NCBI GenBank assembly: GCA_026392115.1
Contig: JAPLCQ010000038.1
Coordinates: forward strand, 20,853-84,852
Length of the DNA: 64,000 nt
Direction of reading: 5' to 3'
From: Armatimonadota bacterium
GTDB lineage: Bacteria; Armatimonadota; Chthonomonadetes; Chthonomonadales; CAJBBX01
Position numbers and translations under genes: made by a program. Within the stretch, counting starts at the first letter, position 1. The number at the start of each line of letters is the position of its first letter. This document shows, piece after piece, positions 24,843 to 32,962 of this stretch. The notes beneath the pieces were generated by a model. The model ran no database searches. It saw nothing but the letters and a program-made list of their open reading frames with translations, and was not told where the DNA came from.

Positions 24843-25844
24843 TTACTTTGCCGCCTCCGTCTGGGCGATGAGCGGAGTGATCGCCGCGTCGAGCGCCGCC
24901 TCGCCCGCGCCGATGTCGACCTTGTCAAAGAGGTACCAGCGCTCGACGTACTCGACGGTCGCGCCCGGCGCCAACTTGGTCAACGGGCCCGTGGACTCCA
25001 CCTCCATGAAGGATCCCTTGGTGAAGGTCTCGCAGTTGCAGCCCGAGTCTGGGTACGAGGCGCCCTCCTTGTAGCCAAACCGCTTGACGAAGAGGCGCCC
25101 GGCGTTGGCGTAGGCGGCCCAGCCCTGCTTGTTGGCGATGCCAATCTTCTGCGCGAAGTTCGCCTTGTCGTCCGTCTTAAGGCAGAGGTACTTCTTGCCG
25201 ACGGTCCAGCGTGCGTCCGTCAGGTCGGTGTAGTGCCAGAGCACCATCGGGCGCGCGGGAAGGACATAGTCGTCGTGGGACTTGAAGGGTTCCTGCGGGA
25301 GGATCGTGACGCCGCCGCCCGCCACAATGGTCAGCGCCCAGGGCGCCAGCTCGACGTCCCAGACGCCTGTGTTCGTCAGCCGGTGCGTGACGGTCACCTG
25401 AGTGCCGGTAGCGGCCAACTCCACCTGCATCTCCTTCCGGATGCCTGTGCCGGGCTCGACCTTCTGGGTCAGCTTGATGCCCGTCGCGCCTACCGGGGCG
25501 AAGGCAACGGGGTCGTTGTCCGGAGAGTAGCTGCGCGGCTTGACCTCGGGGGCGTGCCAGAGGCGGTGGCCTCCCAGCGGCTTCCAACTCCCCCACTCGG
25601 TCGTGACGGTATCAGTGGGCATCTCTGCGAAGTTGTTGGGCCCGCCCGCCAGCGCATAGCGGATCACGCGTGGGCCGACGTTGGTGGTGACGATCACTTC
25701 TGCCGTCCCGTTGCTGAGCCGGTAGCAGTCGGGTAAGTTTAGATAGTTTACTTTCTCCAAGGTCACATCTCCTCTGGCTCCTAGAGCCAACACCCCCAGG
25801 CCTACAAGCCCGACCAGTCGTAACGCGGCCACGCCAACGTGCAT
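24843..25844 (-). CDS. secreted DUF4380-like protein
   Basis: A 333-aa exported protein. Signal peptide to about residue 25 ('LVGLVGLGVLALGARGD'). The mature part resembles DUF4380/galactose-mutarotase-like beta-sandwich proteins: 'AEVIVTTNVGPRVIRYALAG' at the start, then 'WGSWKPLGGHRLWHAPE' and 'TVTHRLTNTG'. These folds bind carbohydrates; catalytic activity is not shown. GGAGG inside the 3' end of purN precedes ATG 25844, and the gap to purN is only 5 nt, so they are cotranscribed although the functional link to purines is unclear. Confidence 0.75.
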   Translation of the reverse strand: MHVGVAALRLVGLVGLGVLALGARGDVTLEKVNYLNLPDCYRLSNGTAEVIVTTNVGPRVIRYALAGGPNNFAEMPTDTVTTEWGSWKPLGGHRLWHAPEVKPRSYSPDNDPVAFAPVGATGIKLTQKVEPGTGIRKEMQVELAATGTQVTVTHRLTNTGVWDVELAPWALTIVAGGGVTILPQEPFKSHDDYVLPARPMVLWHYTDLTDARWTVGKKYLCLKTDDKANFAQKIGIANKQGWAAYANAGRLFVKRFGYKEGASYPDSGCNCETFTKGSFMEVESTGPLTKLAPGATVEYVERWYLFDKVDIGAGEAALDAAITPLIAQTEAAK

Positions 25845-25849
25845 CGCGA

Positions 25850-26491
25850 TCAGCCTCCTGGTTCCATCGTGCGCTCGGGCAGTATCCGCACGCGCCCGTC
25901 GGACAGCAAAATCCGTCCAGCCGCGAAGAGCGCCACGGCGCGGGCATAGGCGGCGTGCTCCTGCGGTAGGACCCGAGCGGCGAGCGTCTGCGGAGTGTCG
26001 TCCTCCTCCACCGGCACCGTTGTCTGCAGGACGATGGGACCGTGGTCATACACCTCGTCCACCATGTGGACCGTACAGCCGCTCACCTTCATACCGGAAC
26101 CCAGGACCGCGCGGTGGACATGCTCTCCGAACATGCCCTTTCCTCCGAAGAGAGGCAGAAGCCCCGGGTGCACATTGAGGATGCGGCCCCTGTACGCTCG
26201 GACTACCTCCGCCGGCAGCAAGCGCATATAGCCCGCCAGGCAGACGAGGCCAATCGACTGCGTCTCCAGCGCACCGAGGAGCTGCGCGGCATAGGCCGCC
26301 GGGTCCGACGCAGGACGCACCACCAGGGTCTCGATGCCCTGCTCCCGCGCCCGGACCATGGCCGGAGCCTCGTCTCGGACGCCGAGGACCAGGGCAACCG
26401 CGGCATCCGCCGTCCCGTTGCGGCAGGCATCGATGATGGCCTGCATATTGCTGCCGCGCCCGTGACCGGAGACCATCACGGCGATACGCAC
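25850..26491 (-). CDS. purN: phosphoribosylglycinamide formyltransferase
   Basis: A 213-aa GAR transformylase using 10-formyl-THF in purine synthesis. Motifs: 'IAVMVSGHGRGSNMQAIID' (substrate phosphate loop), 'GYMRLLPAEVV', the catalytic 'RILNVHPGLLPLFGG' with Asn and His, and 'GCTVHMVDEVYDHGPIV' with the catalytic Asp. GTG at 26491 is preferred because GGGAGG lies 5-6 nt upstream; the track start adds 9 residues. Both purN and purH use 10-formyl-THF, but only purH shows a ZTP aptamer. Confidence 0.96.
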   Translation of the reverse strand: MRIAVMVSGHGRGSNMQAIIDACRNGTADAAVALVLGVRDEAPAMVRAREQGIETLVVRPASDPAAYAAQLLGALETQSIGLVCLAGYMRLLPAEVVRAYRGRILNVHPGLLPLFGGKGMFGEHVHRAVLGSGMKVSGCTVHMVDEVYDHGPIVLQTTVPVEEDDTPQTLAARVLPQEHAAYARAVALFAAGRILLSDGRVRILPERTMEPGG

Positions 26492-26562
26492 GCCGCCCTC
26501 CCGCGGTGAACCCTGCACTGGCCTGCCCCGTTTCCCAGGCGCTACGCGTGACCACGCCTGCC

Positions 26563-26578
26563 CGATCCGACCGGATCG
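26563..26578 (-). promoter_or_regulatory. perfect palindrome at the purN transcription start
   Basis: CGATCCG-AC-CGGATCG lies immediately next to the predicted start (about 26580) of the purN promoter. Seven-bp arms and a 2-bp centre look like a dimeric repressor operator, but a leader hairpin is also possible. Regulator unknown. Confidence 0.5.
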
Positions 26579-26586
26579 CTCCCGCC

Positions 26587-26615
26587 ATTATAGGCCGCTA
26601 CAGCGCCTCAGTCAA
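26587..26615 (-). promoter_or_regulatory. sigma70 consensus promoter of purN
   Basis: On the minus strand TTGACT, a 17-bp spacer and TATAAT: an almost perfect consensus promoter about 95 nt upstream of the purN GTG. Confidence 0.75.
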
Positions 26616-26794
26616 GCGTTCCGATGGCCGGGCTCGGCGCTTCCAGGAGCCTCAACACGGGCGCGCGCCTATATATGTGTCGCGCGGGCACGCGATTCTC
26701 GGTGATCGCGCGCGAATCGGTGCAACAAACGGCCCGCCGGATTGTCACATGCACTGTTCGAGACCATCCACCATCCAGTTCGGAGGATCTAGCG

Positions 26795-27790
26795 ATGACG
26801 ACCAACACCAAGCAAGACGACCGACAAGCTGGAACGATCTCCCAGGAGGCAGGAATGGACTGTGACAGAGTGTGGGATCTGCTCTCCGTCTACGCTGACG
26901 GCGAGGCTGATGCCAACGAGACGGCGATTGTCGAAGAGCACATCGCGTGCTGCACGACCTGCGCCCGAGACCTCGAGTTCATGCGGGGCACTTCCGCCGC
27001 CGTGCAGGCCGAGACGCAGGTCGCTCCCCCGGCTGCCATGCGGCAGGCCATCCTCAACGCGACGATCTACAAGCCGACCATGCAGGAGCGCTTCGCTTCC
27101 GCGATCCGCCGCTCCTTCTCCCAGTCGCCCGTACGGTACGGCGCACTGGCCACCGCCGGCGCCGCGGCTGCCCTGACGCTCACCGCGATCCGCCCCGGCT
27201 TCACCCCCGGCCTCATCCCGGCAACCGGTGTTGCGCAGACGCAGGTTGCCGCTGACGCGGAGCCAGGCGTGCTCGAGGGCCTGGGTCTTGAGGATCTGAT
27301 GCCGAACTCAATGCCCGGCATGGCCTCTCGCCAGTCCGGAACCGGCGCCGTTCTCCGCACCCGCCGGACCGCGGTGGCAGCCGCAGGACGCGACGGATCG
27401 ACGCTCATGAGCCGCACCGCCGCGGTCCGCAACGGCCACCCGATGCCGAGTGTGAGCATTCCGGCCGGCACCGGCCTGGATGACGTCGACGTCGACGAGA
27501 GCGCCGCCGGACAGGACGAGATGGCCGCAGTCGCCTCGCCCGCCATGACCGCCGAGCCCTCTCTTGAGCCCGCCGCAGCCCCTGTGAGCGTGCCCACGGT
27601 GACCGCATCGATGGCCCCGCGCATCGTTTTGGCGGCATCCACCGGCGCCGTGAACGCAGGGCAGATCGCCACGCTGGCCGACATGAGGAAGAGCCTGAAC
27701 CGCAGGGCCAACAGTCTGAGCGCGGCCGATCTCCGGCAGCAGGCTCGCGACGGCCAGGTTCGGATCGATCTGATCAAGGGAAGCTTCTAG
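26795..27790 (+). CDS. putative anti-sigma factor with zinc-finger (zf-HC2) domain
   Basis: A 331-aa protein. Residues about 21-60 form a zf-HC2/ZAS domain: Cys23, 'LLSVYADGEADANE', then His49-x3-Cys53-x2-Cys56 in 'EEHIACCTTC'. A hydrophobic segment at about 116-133 ('YGALATAGAAAALTLTAI') is a probable membrane anchor, followed by about 195 residues of Ala/Pro-rich extracytoplasmic sequence with no recognised fold. GGAGG precedes ATG 26795. ZAS proteins usually follow an ECF sigma gene, but none is adjacent here. The outer-membrane-like protein gene begins 56 nt downstream, suggesting a shared transcript. Confidence 0.72.
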   Translation: MTTNTKQDDRQAGTISQEAGMDCDRVWDLLSVYADGEADANETAIVEEHIACCTTCARDLEFMRGTSAAVQAETQVAPPAAMRQAILNATIYKPTMQERFASAIRRSFSQSPVRYGALATAGAAAALTLTAIRPGFTPGLIPATGVAQTQVAADAEPGVLEGLGLEDLMPNSMPGMASRQSGTGAVLRTRRTAVAAAGRDGSTLMSRTAAVRNGHPMPSVSIPAGTGLDDVDVDESAAGQDEMAAVASPAMTAEPSLEPAAAPVSVPTVTASMAPRIVLAASTGAVNAGQIATLADMRKSLNRRANSLSAADLRQQARDGQVRIDLIKGSF

Positions 27791-27846
27791 TTAGCTGCCC
27801 CAGGCTTAGCCCGTTGAGCCTTTCGACCTCGGACGGAGGTTAGACA

Positions 27847-30800
27847 ATGACCAAGAGCATCATCAACAACGCAAACAGGATCCTGGCAGCGGCCCTGGTC
27901 CTTGGAGCCATTCAGACTGCGAGCGCCCAGAGCGCGTCGCGGTTGTTTGACTTTAAGGCTGAGCTCGCCCGGACTTCTCTGAGCCTCGGCCAGAGCCTGT
28001 CCTACATCGACGCAGCCGGGAAGCCCACAGGGCAGACCCGCCTGTTCGTCGAAGCGTTGCGCGGCAACGGAACTCGCTCCGGCTACATGCTGTCTCACGG
28101 CGGCGTGGTGCCCGGCTCCCTGCGAGTGTCTGTAGGCGCGCGGTCCCTCAAGGCGGAGACCGACTACACGGTCGACTTCGCTGGTGGTGGCCTGATGTTC
28201 GTAGAGCCCGTCCGTCCCTACGACAGCATCAGCGTCTCTTACCAGTACGTCGACGGTTACGACGCCTCCCGCAACGTCACCGGCACTCCCGGCGTCGGCC
28301 TGAAGCTTCGCGGCTCAGCGCTGAACCTCGGCTATGCCGTCTCGTCGCTTAACGGCGTCAGCTACACCACCTACGGCCTGGCTCACAACAGCAAGGTTGG
28401 ATCCGGCTCTACGCTCTCCGGACTGCTCTACTTCAGCTCCGGCGCAGCCAGCAACAACAACGCCATCGGTCGCACCAACCAGAACGGCGCCATTCAGCGC
28501 CCCAGCAACGCCAAGCCCGCCAATGATCGCTTGCTCGTCCAGAACTTCCAGGGCAAGTCCGGCAAGGCTACGTTCAACGCTTCGTACCAGGACGTCGGCA
28601 CCCAGTTCGCAGGCTTCAGCGCCATGCGCAACAACCTGACGTCGAACCCCGTAGAGGCCCAGCAGCTCGCGGCGCTCGAGAAGGAGCGCGGCATCAAGCG
28701 CATGAGCTTCGGCGGAGGCCTGGCCACGGGCAAGACCTCGAACCTAGGGCTGAACTGGGACAACATCGGCGACGGCGCCGGCAGTATCGTCAAGCAGGGG
28801 CTGAACTACACCGCGGGCGCTCTGAAGATGCAGTATCAGGGGCAGACCGTTGGTACCAGCTTCCAGCGCTTCGGCAACCTCCGCGACGGAGAGGCCGCCC
28901 AGTGGGCGCGCGAGCGCGGCGTCAGCCGCTCCAACATCTCGCTGGCCTACGCCCCCGCCAAGGGAGGCGCCCTGAGCCTGTCGCAGAACAAGATAGGTGA
29001 TCGGACCGGCGGCCTGAACGGCCTCGGGTTCAACTTCACCGGCAAGAATCAGAACCTCAGCTACAGCTCGAGCAAGGCCGACCAGACCTTCTCGCGCCTC
29101 AACGATCTGAGCGACGCCGACCGGACGGCCATCGCCCTCGGCATCCGCCGGCAGTTCAACGCGACGGCAACCGCAGGCGAAGTCACCGCGAAGGACAAAG
29201 AGCAGGTTGCCCGAGAGGCCGGCCTGTCCCGCACACGCTGGAGCTACGGCTCGGCGCTGGGCAAGCAGTCCACGCTCGGCTTCAACCAGTTCTCGGTCAG
29301 CGACGGTAGCGGCAATATTCAGCGCACGACCCTGAATCTCGCCGGCAAGGGCTTCTCGCTCAACTACCTGGACCAGAACATCTCGCAGAGCTTCGGCAAG
29401 CTGGGCTCCCTGAACGACTTCGAGCGCAGCCAGTACAACAACGAGCTCGGCATGCGGCGTACCGCATTGGGGATGAATCTGACTCTGAGTCGCTCTTCAA
29501 CCCTCAGCTACAACCAGTCCTCGGCTTCGGATTCGGCCGGCTCTATGTCCCGCCAGTCCCTCGCCTACGCCGCCAAGGGCTTTGACGCTCGCGTCAACCT
29601 GGGCACGACGGCTTCTTCTTACGCGCGTGCACGCGATATGGCGTATTTGAACGACGCCGAGCGCGCCGCCATCGAGGGCGAGCGGGGCTTCCGCCGCATG
29701 GACTTCGCGGCGAACCTGACCTCGATCCGCAACCTGACCCTGAGCACCACGGTCTACAACGCCGTGAACTCCGAGCTTTCGCTGACCCGGAACAACTACC
29801 GCCACGCCGCCGGCTGGACCCCGAACAAGGCCACCCGGATCAACTACCTGAGCGACGGTAACTCCTCGACGAAGTCGGGAATCGTGGCCAACGGCACCGC
29901 CCACCAGCTGGTCACCATCGACCAGCAGATGAAGCGCGGCATGAAGTGGAACGCCTTCCGCGACGAGGTGACCACCACCGCCAACGGCGCCACCGCCGGC
30001 CGCACGACCACCAACTTCCTGCACTTCGAGACCGACCGCAGCAAGGCCAACAACCTGGTCGCAGAGACCAAGCGCATCGGCTTCAGCGACGGCCGCTTCG
30101 AGAACACCACCGTGGTCGACATGAACTGGCAGGCCTCCAAGACCATGGGCTTCCACCTGAACCGCAATGCGGTGGATCGTGGTCGCGAGGCTTCGGCAGC
30201 CACCAGCATGCTGGATTGGAAGTGGCAGGCAAGCAAGACCCTGAGCCTGACCGGCCAGATGGGCGCGACGCAGACCAACACCGGTGCGGGTACCACCTTC
30301 CGCGGCCTGACCCTCACCACGCCGGTCTCCGGCATGTTCAGCCTCGCCGGCACCTACTCCGAGGCCGTCGTGCAGGGCAGGAACAATCGCTCGGTGGCGG
30401 GTCTCTCCATCTCGTCGCTCAAGCCCATGAACATCCTGGGCCTCCGCAACGCGTCCGTCACGCTCGGCTACGCCGGTGTGCACGACCAGCAGAAGCAGCA
30501 GACCGAGAACGTCAGCGCCAAGGTGCAGGGCCTTCTCGGCAAGAACACCGTAGCCCTCGAGTACGGCGGCGCTCTGGACGCCAAGGGCAACTCCGGCGTC
30601 TCCCGCGGCTTCAGCTTCGTCAGCGACAGCAACGAAAAGCTCCCGGTTCACTTCAACGTCGCCTACAAGGCACGCAACGTCAACCGCGGCAACATCCAGC
30701 TTGTTCGCAACTACAACCTGGCCCTGCGTCTCTCCAAGACCTCCAGCCTCAGCTACGCCTACAACTCGCTGCCTGAGGATGGCGCACTGAACATGCAGCA

Positions 30801-31143
30801 GCTCAAGAGCTCCGGCTTCACGTTCAAGCAGGCCCTGAACGCCGGTACCGCCCTGTCGCTCGACTACACCACCAGCGAGAACCTGGCCAATCGGCAGGCC
30901 ACCCGCAAGCTCGGCGCATCCCTCATCGGCAAGCTCGACAAGGTTGCATCGTTCCAGGCCGGCTACAGCGTCAACGTCAGCAACATCAACGGCCAGAACG
31001 TCAATGCCCATGCCGTCAGCCTTGGCTACGACCGCCGCATCGATGCCGACCACTCCGTGGCCTTCAACACCGTCTACACGATGAACATGGCCGGCCGCAC
31101 CAACGATGTCCAGGCCAACGTTGAGTTCAAGACCCGCTTCTAA
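27847..31143 (+). CDS. large outer-membrane beta-barrel-like repeat protein
   Basis: A 1098-aa exported protein of no named family known to me. Signal peptide 'RILAAALVLGAIQTASAQ' is followed by a beta domain ('GSLRVSVGARSLKAETDYTVDF') and about 900 residues of alternating beta strands rich in Ser, Asn, Gly and Tyr. It ends 'VEFKTRF', with the C-terminal Phe typical of barrel proteins. About five diverged repeats of 75-100 residues occur around 255-680, each starting 'F-x-R-L-x-x-L-x-D-x-E-R' and containing 'ERG-x-x-R' helices before strands such as 'STLGFNQFSVSDGSG'. CGGAGGT precedes ATG 27847. Probably in the outer membrane; function unknown. Confidence 0.75.
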   Translation: MTKSIINNANRILAAALVLGAIQTASAQSASRLFDFKAELARTSLSLGQSLSYIDAAGKPTGQTRLFVEALRGNGTRSGYMLSHGGVVPGSLRVSVGARSLKAETDYTVDFAGGGLMFVEPVRPYDSISVSYQYVDGYDASRNVTGTPGVGLKLRGSALNLGYAVSSLNGVSYTTYGLAHNSKVGSGSTLSGLLYFSSGAASNNNAIGRTNQNGAIQRPSNAKPANDRLLVQNFQGKSGKATFNASYQDVGTQFAGFSAMRNNLTSNPVEAQQLAALEKERGIKRMSFGGGLATGKTSNLGLNWDNIGDGAGSIVKQGLNYTAGALKMQYQGQTVGTSFQRFGNLRDGEAAQWARERGVSRSNISLAYAPAKGGALSLSQNKIGDRTGGLNGLGFNFTGKNQNLSYSSSKADQTFSRLNDLSDADRTAIALGIRRQFNATATAGEVTAKDKEQVAREAGLSRTRWSYGSALGKQSTLGFNQFSVSDGSGNIQRTTLNLAGKGFSLNYLDQNISQSFGKLGSLNDFERSQYNNELGMRRTALGMNLTLSRSSTLSYNQSSASDSAGSMSRQSLAYAAKGFDARVNLGTTASSYARARDMAYLNDAERAAIEGERGFRRMDFAANLTSIRNLTLSTTVYNAVNSELSLTRNNYRHAAGWTPNKATRINYLSDGNSSTKSGIVANGTAHQLVTIDQQMKRGMKWNAFRDEVTTTANGATAGRTTTNFLHFETDRSKANNLVAETKRIGFSDGRFENTTVVDMNWQASKTMGFHLNRNAVDRGREASAATSMLDWKWQASKTLSLTGQMGATQTNTGAGTTFRGLTLTTPVSGMFSLAGTYSEAVVQGRNNRSVAGLSISSLKPMNILGLRNASVTLGYAGVHDQQKQQTENVSAKVQGLLGKNTVALEYGGALDAKGNSGVSRGFSFVSDSNEKLPVHFNVAYKARNVNRGNIQLVRNYNLALRLSKTSSLSYAYNSLPEDGALNMQQLKSSGFTFKQALNAGTALSLDYTTSENLANRQATRKLGASLIGKLDKVASFQAGYSVNVSNINGQNVNAHAVSLGYDRRIDADHSVAFNTVYTMNMAGRTNDVQANVEFKTRF

Positions 31144-31426
31144 TCAGACCCCTACTCCGCCTCTATCCCATTATCTAGCAAACCTAGCCTCTAGACCAGA
31201 AGTCGAACCAACCGGCAGTACCCGACGGACCTCGACCAGCCTGACCCGCCGAACCCTCCCAAGCCCGACCCGCTGAACCCCCCTTCCCACTCACCCGAAA
31301 CGCCCTTCGTGCGTCTGCCCCATTGCTCGATCCGCGCCTCGTCCCTCACGGTATACTGAAGCGCCGGCCGCCGCAGGACCAGCCCGTGCGCGACCGCATA
31401 CTATATGTATAGGGTGGAGGACTGCC
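31144..31426. other. intergenic region with C-rich degenerate repeats
   Basis: This 283-bp stretch has degenerate copies of GACCCGC-x-GAACCC at about 31240-31280 and a TATACT (31352-31357) that could be the -10 of the kdsD operon. No gene seen. Confidence 0.4.
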
Positions 31427-32401
31427 GTGGCGTTCGACCATGTAGCCGCCGGCCGCCGGGTGATGTTGCAGGAAGCCGCGGCCATCACCAGCATGGCGGA
31501 AGCTCTGGGAAGCGGATTCGCACAAGCCGCCGAGCTGCTTCTAGCATGCAAGGGCCGGATCGTAACCACAGGGATCGGCAAGGCGGGCGCCGTGGCACGT
31601 AAGGCCGCAGCCACGCTTGCCTCCACCGGGACGCCCGCCCTCTACCTGCATCCCGCCGAAGGCGTCCACGGCGACCTCGGGGCGGTGACACCCGACGATG
31701 TGGTGCTGGCGCTCTCCTACAGCGGCGAGAGCGATGAGGTCTCGCGGATCCTGCCGACCCTCCAGCGGATAGGCGCCCCCATCATCGCCGTGACAGGCAA
31801 CGAGGCGTCCACTCTGGGCGCTGCCGCGGTCCTGGCGCTCGACGTCTCCGTTGAGCGTGAGGCGTGCCCGCTGGGTCTTGCTCCCACGACATCCGCAGTA
31901 GCCATGCTCTCCATGTGCGACGCGCTGGCTATGGCCGTCATGGAGGCGCGCGGCTTCACCCGCGAGGACTTTGCGCTTTACCATCCGGCGGGCGCGCTGG
32001 GCCGCAGGCTCACGCTACGGGTGGCGGATGTCATGCGGTCGGGCGACCAGATGGCGGTGACCGGCCAGAACGTGCTGCTCCGCGACGCCCTCTTCGCCAT
32101 CACGCGAGCCCATGCCGGTGCGGCCTTCCTTATTGATGACGAGGGGAAACTGACGGGACTTCTGACCGACGGTGATGTGCGGCGCGTGATTCTGGCCGAC
32201 CGCGACGCCCTGGACCGCCCGGCGCATACTATTATGAATAGGTCGCCGCTCACCATCGCCGGCAATATCCTGGCTGCCGACGCGCTCTCCATCCTACAGG
32301 AGAGCCCAAAGCGCCCCGGCGAGGCGCCTGTCATCGATGCCGCCGGCCGGCCTGTCGGTCTTCTAATGATCAAGGACTTGCTCCGCTGTGGAATCGTCTA
32401 G
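31427..32401 (+). CDS. kdsD: D-arabinose 5-phosphate isomerase (KpsF/GutQ family)
   Basis: A 324-aa sugar isomerase converting ribulose 5-phosphate to arabinose 5-phosphate, first step of KDO synthesis for lipopolysaccharide. The SIS domain carries 'RIVTTGIGKAGAVARKAAATLASTGTPA', 'LALSYSGESDEV' and the family-typical 'LGLAPTTSAVAMLSMCDALA'. Two CBS domains follow (about 200-324; 'VMRSGDQMAV', 'GLLTDGDVRR', 'IMNRSPLTI'). GTG start at 31427 has GGTGGAGG upstream. The next gene is the KDO-8-phosphate phosphatase, overlapping by 14 nt. Confidence 0.95.
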   Translation: MAFDHVAAGRRVMLQEAAAITSMAEALGSGFAQAAELLLACKGRIVTTGIGKAGAVARKAAATLASTGTPALYLHPAEGVHGDLGAVTPDDVVLALSYSGESDEVSRILPTLQRIGAPIIAVTGNEASTLGAAAVLALDVSVEREACPLGLAPTTSAVAMLSMCDALAMAVMEARGFTREDFALYHPAGALGRRLTLRVADVMRSGDQMAVTGQNVLLRDALFAITRAHAGAAFLIDDEGKLTGLLTDGDVRRVILADRDALDRPAHTIMNRSPLTIAGNILAADALSILQESPKRPGEAPVIDAAGRPVGLLMIKDLLRCGIV

Positions 32402-32951
32402 GTGCTACCTCTTGCCCGAGCGCTTGGTCGCGCGGGCAGCGTCCATTCGGCTACTCGCCATGGATGTCGACGGCGTCCTGACCGATGGGCGCATCATCCA
32501 CGTCGGGGATGACGAGGCCCGGTGTTTCCACGCGCATGATGGGATGGGCCTGCGGCTGGCGGCCGGGGCCGGCCTGCGGATCGCCTGGATCACCGGCCGG
32601 CAGTCGCGCTCGGTGCAGCGGCGCGCCGCCGACCTGGGGGTTGATGACCTCGTGGAGAACTGCGCGCTCAAGGCCGAGGCTCTTCGCCGCCTGTGCGATG
32701 CTCATGGATGCCAGCTGGTCGAGGCTGCCTACATCGGCGATGATGTGAACGACATGCCCGCCCTTTGCATCGCGGGCCTCAGCTTCGCTCCCGCCGACGC
32801 GGCGCCGTGGGTTCGACAGCATGTGGACCACATCACGCCTGCGGGCGGCGGGTACGGGGCTGTGCGCCAGGTCTGCGAGGGCATCATCTCGGCTCAATGC
32901 GGCATGGAGGCGGCCGTGGAGGCCTATCTTCGCGTAGGCGCCGGCAACTGA
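32388..32951 (+). CDS. kdsC: KDO-8-phosphate phosphatase (KdsC-type HAD)
   Basis: A 187-aa HAD hydrolase releasing KDO from KDO-8-phosphate. HAD motif I 'LLAMDVDGVLTDG', motif II 'IAWITGRQS', Lys in 'ENCALKAEAL' and motif IV 'YIGDDVNDMPAL' match the tetrameric KdsC group without a cap domain. GTG 32388 overlaps kdsD by 14 nt. Together with kdsD it indicates KDO production and so an LPS-type outer membrane; kdsA and kdsB are not in the window. A close relative, the sialic-acid/pseudaminic-type phosphatase, cannot be fully excluded. Confidence 0.92.
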   Translation: MESSRCYLLPERLVARAASIRLLAMDVDGVLTDGRIIHVGDDEARCFHAHDGMGLRLAAGAGLRIAWITGRQSRSVQRRAADLGVDDLVENCALKAEALRRLCDAHGCQLVEAAYIGDDVNDMPALCIAGLSFAPADAAPWVRQHVDHITPAGGGYGAVRQVCEGIISAQCGMEAAVEAYLRVGAGN

Positions 32952-32962
32952 CGTCGACGAGC

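Noticed and set aside
26480-26580. A second ZTP-like element in the purN leader (GCGCCTGGGAAACG)
   Set aside because: The essential GTGACTGGCG block and the CCGGG-AAGCG block are missing, so the similarity to CGCCTGGGCA is probably chance.
29497-31053. 518-aa minus-strand ORF
   Set aside because: Antisense to the barrel-like repeat protein; composition of a shadow frame.
31230-31290. C-rich GACCCGC/GAACCC repeats as a possible array
   Set aside because: Only two to three degenerate copies over 60 bp; too short and irregular for CRISPR or an origin iteron set.
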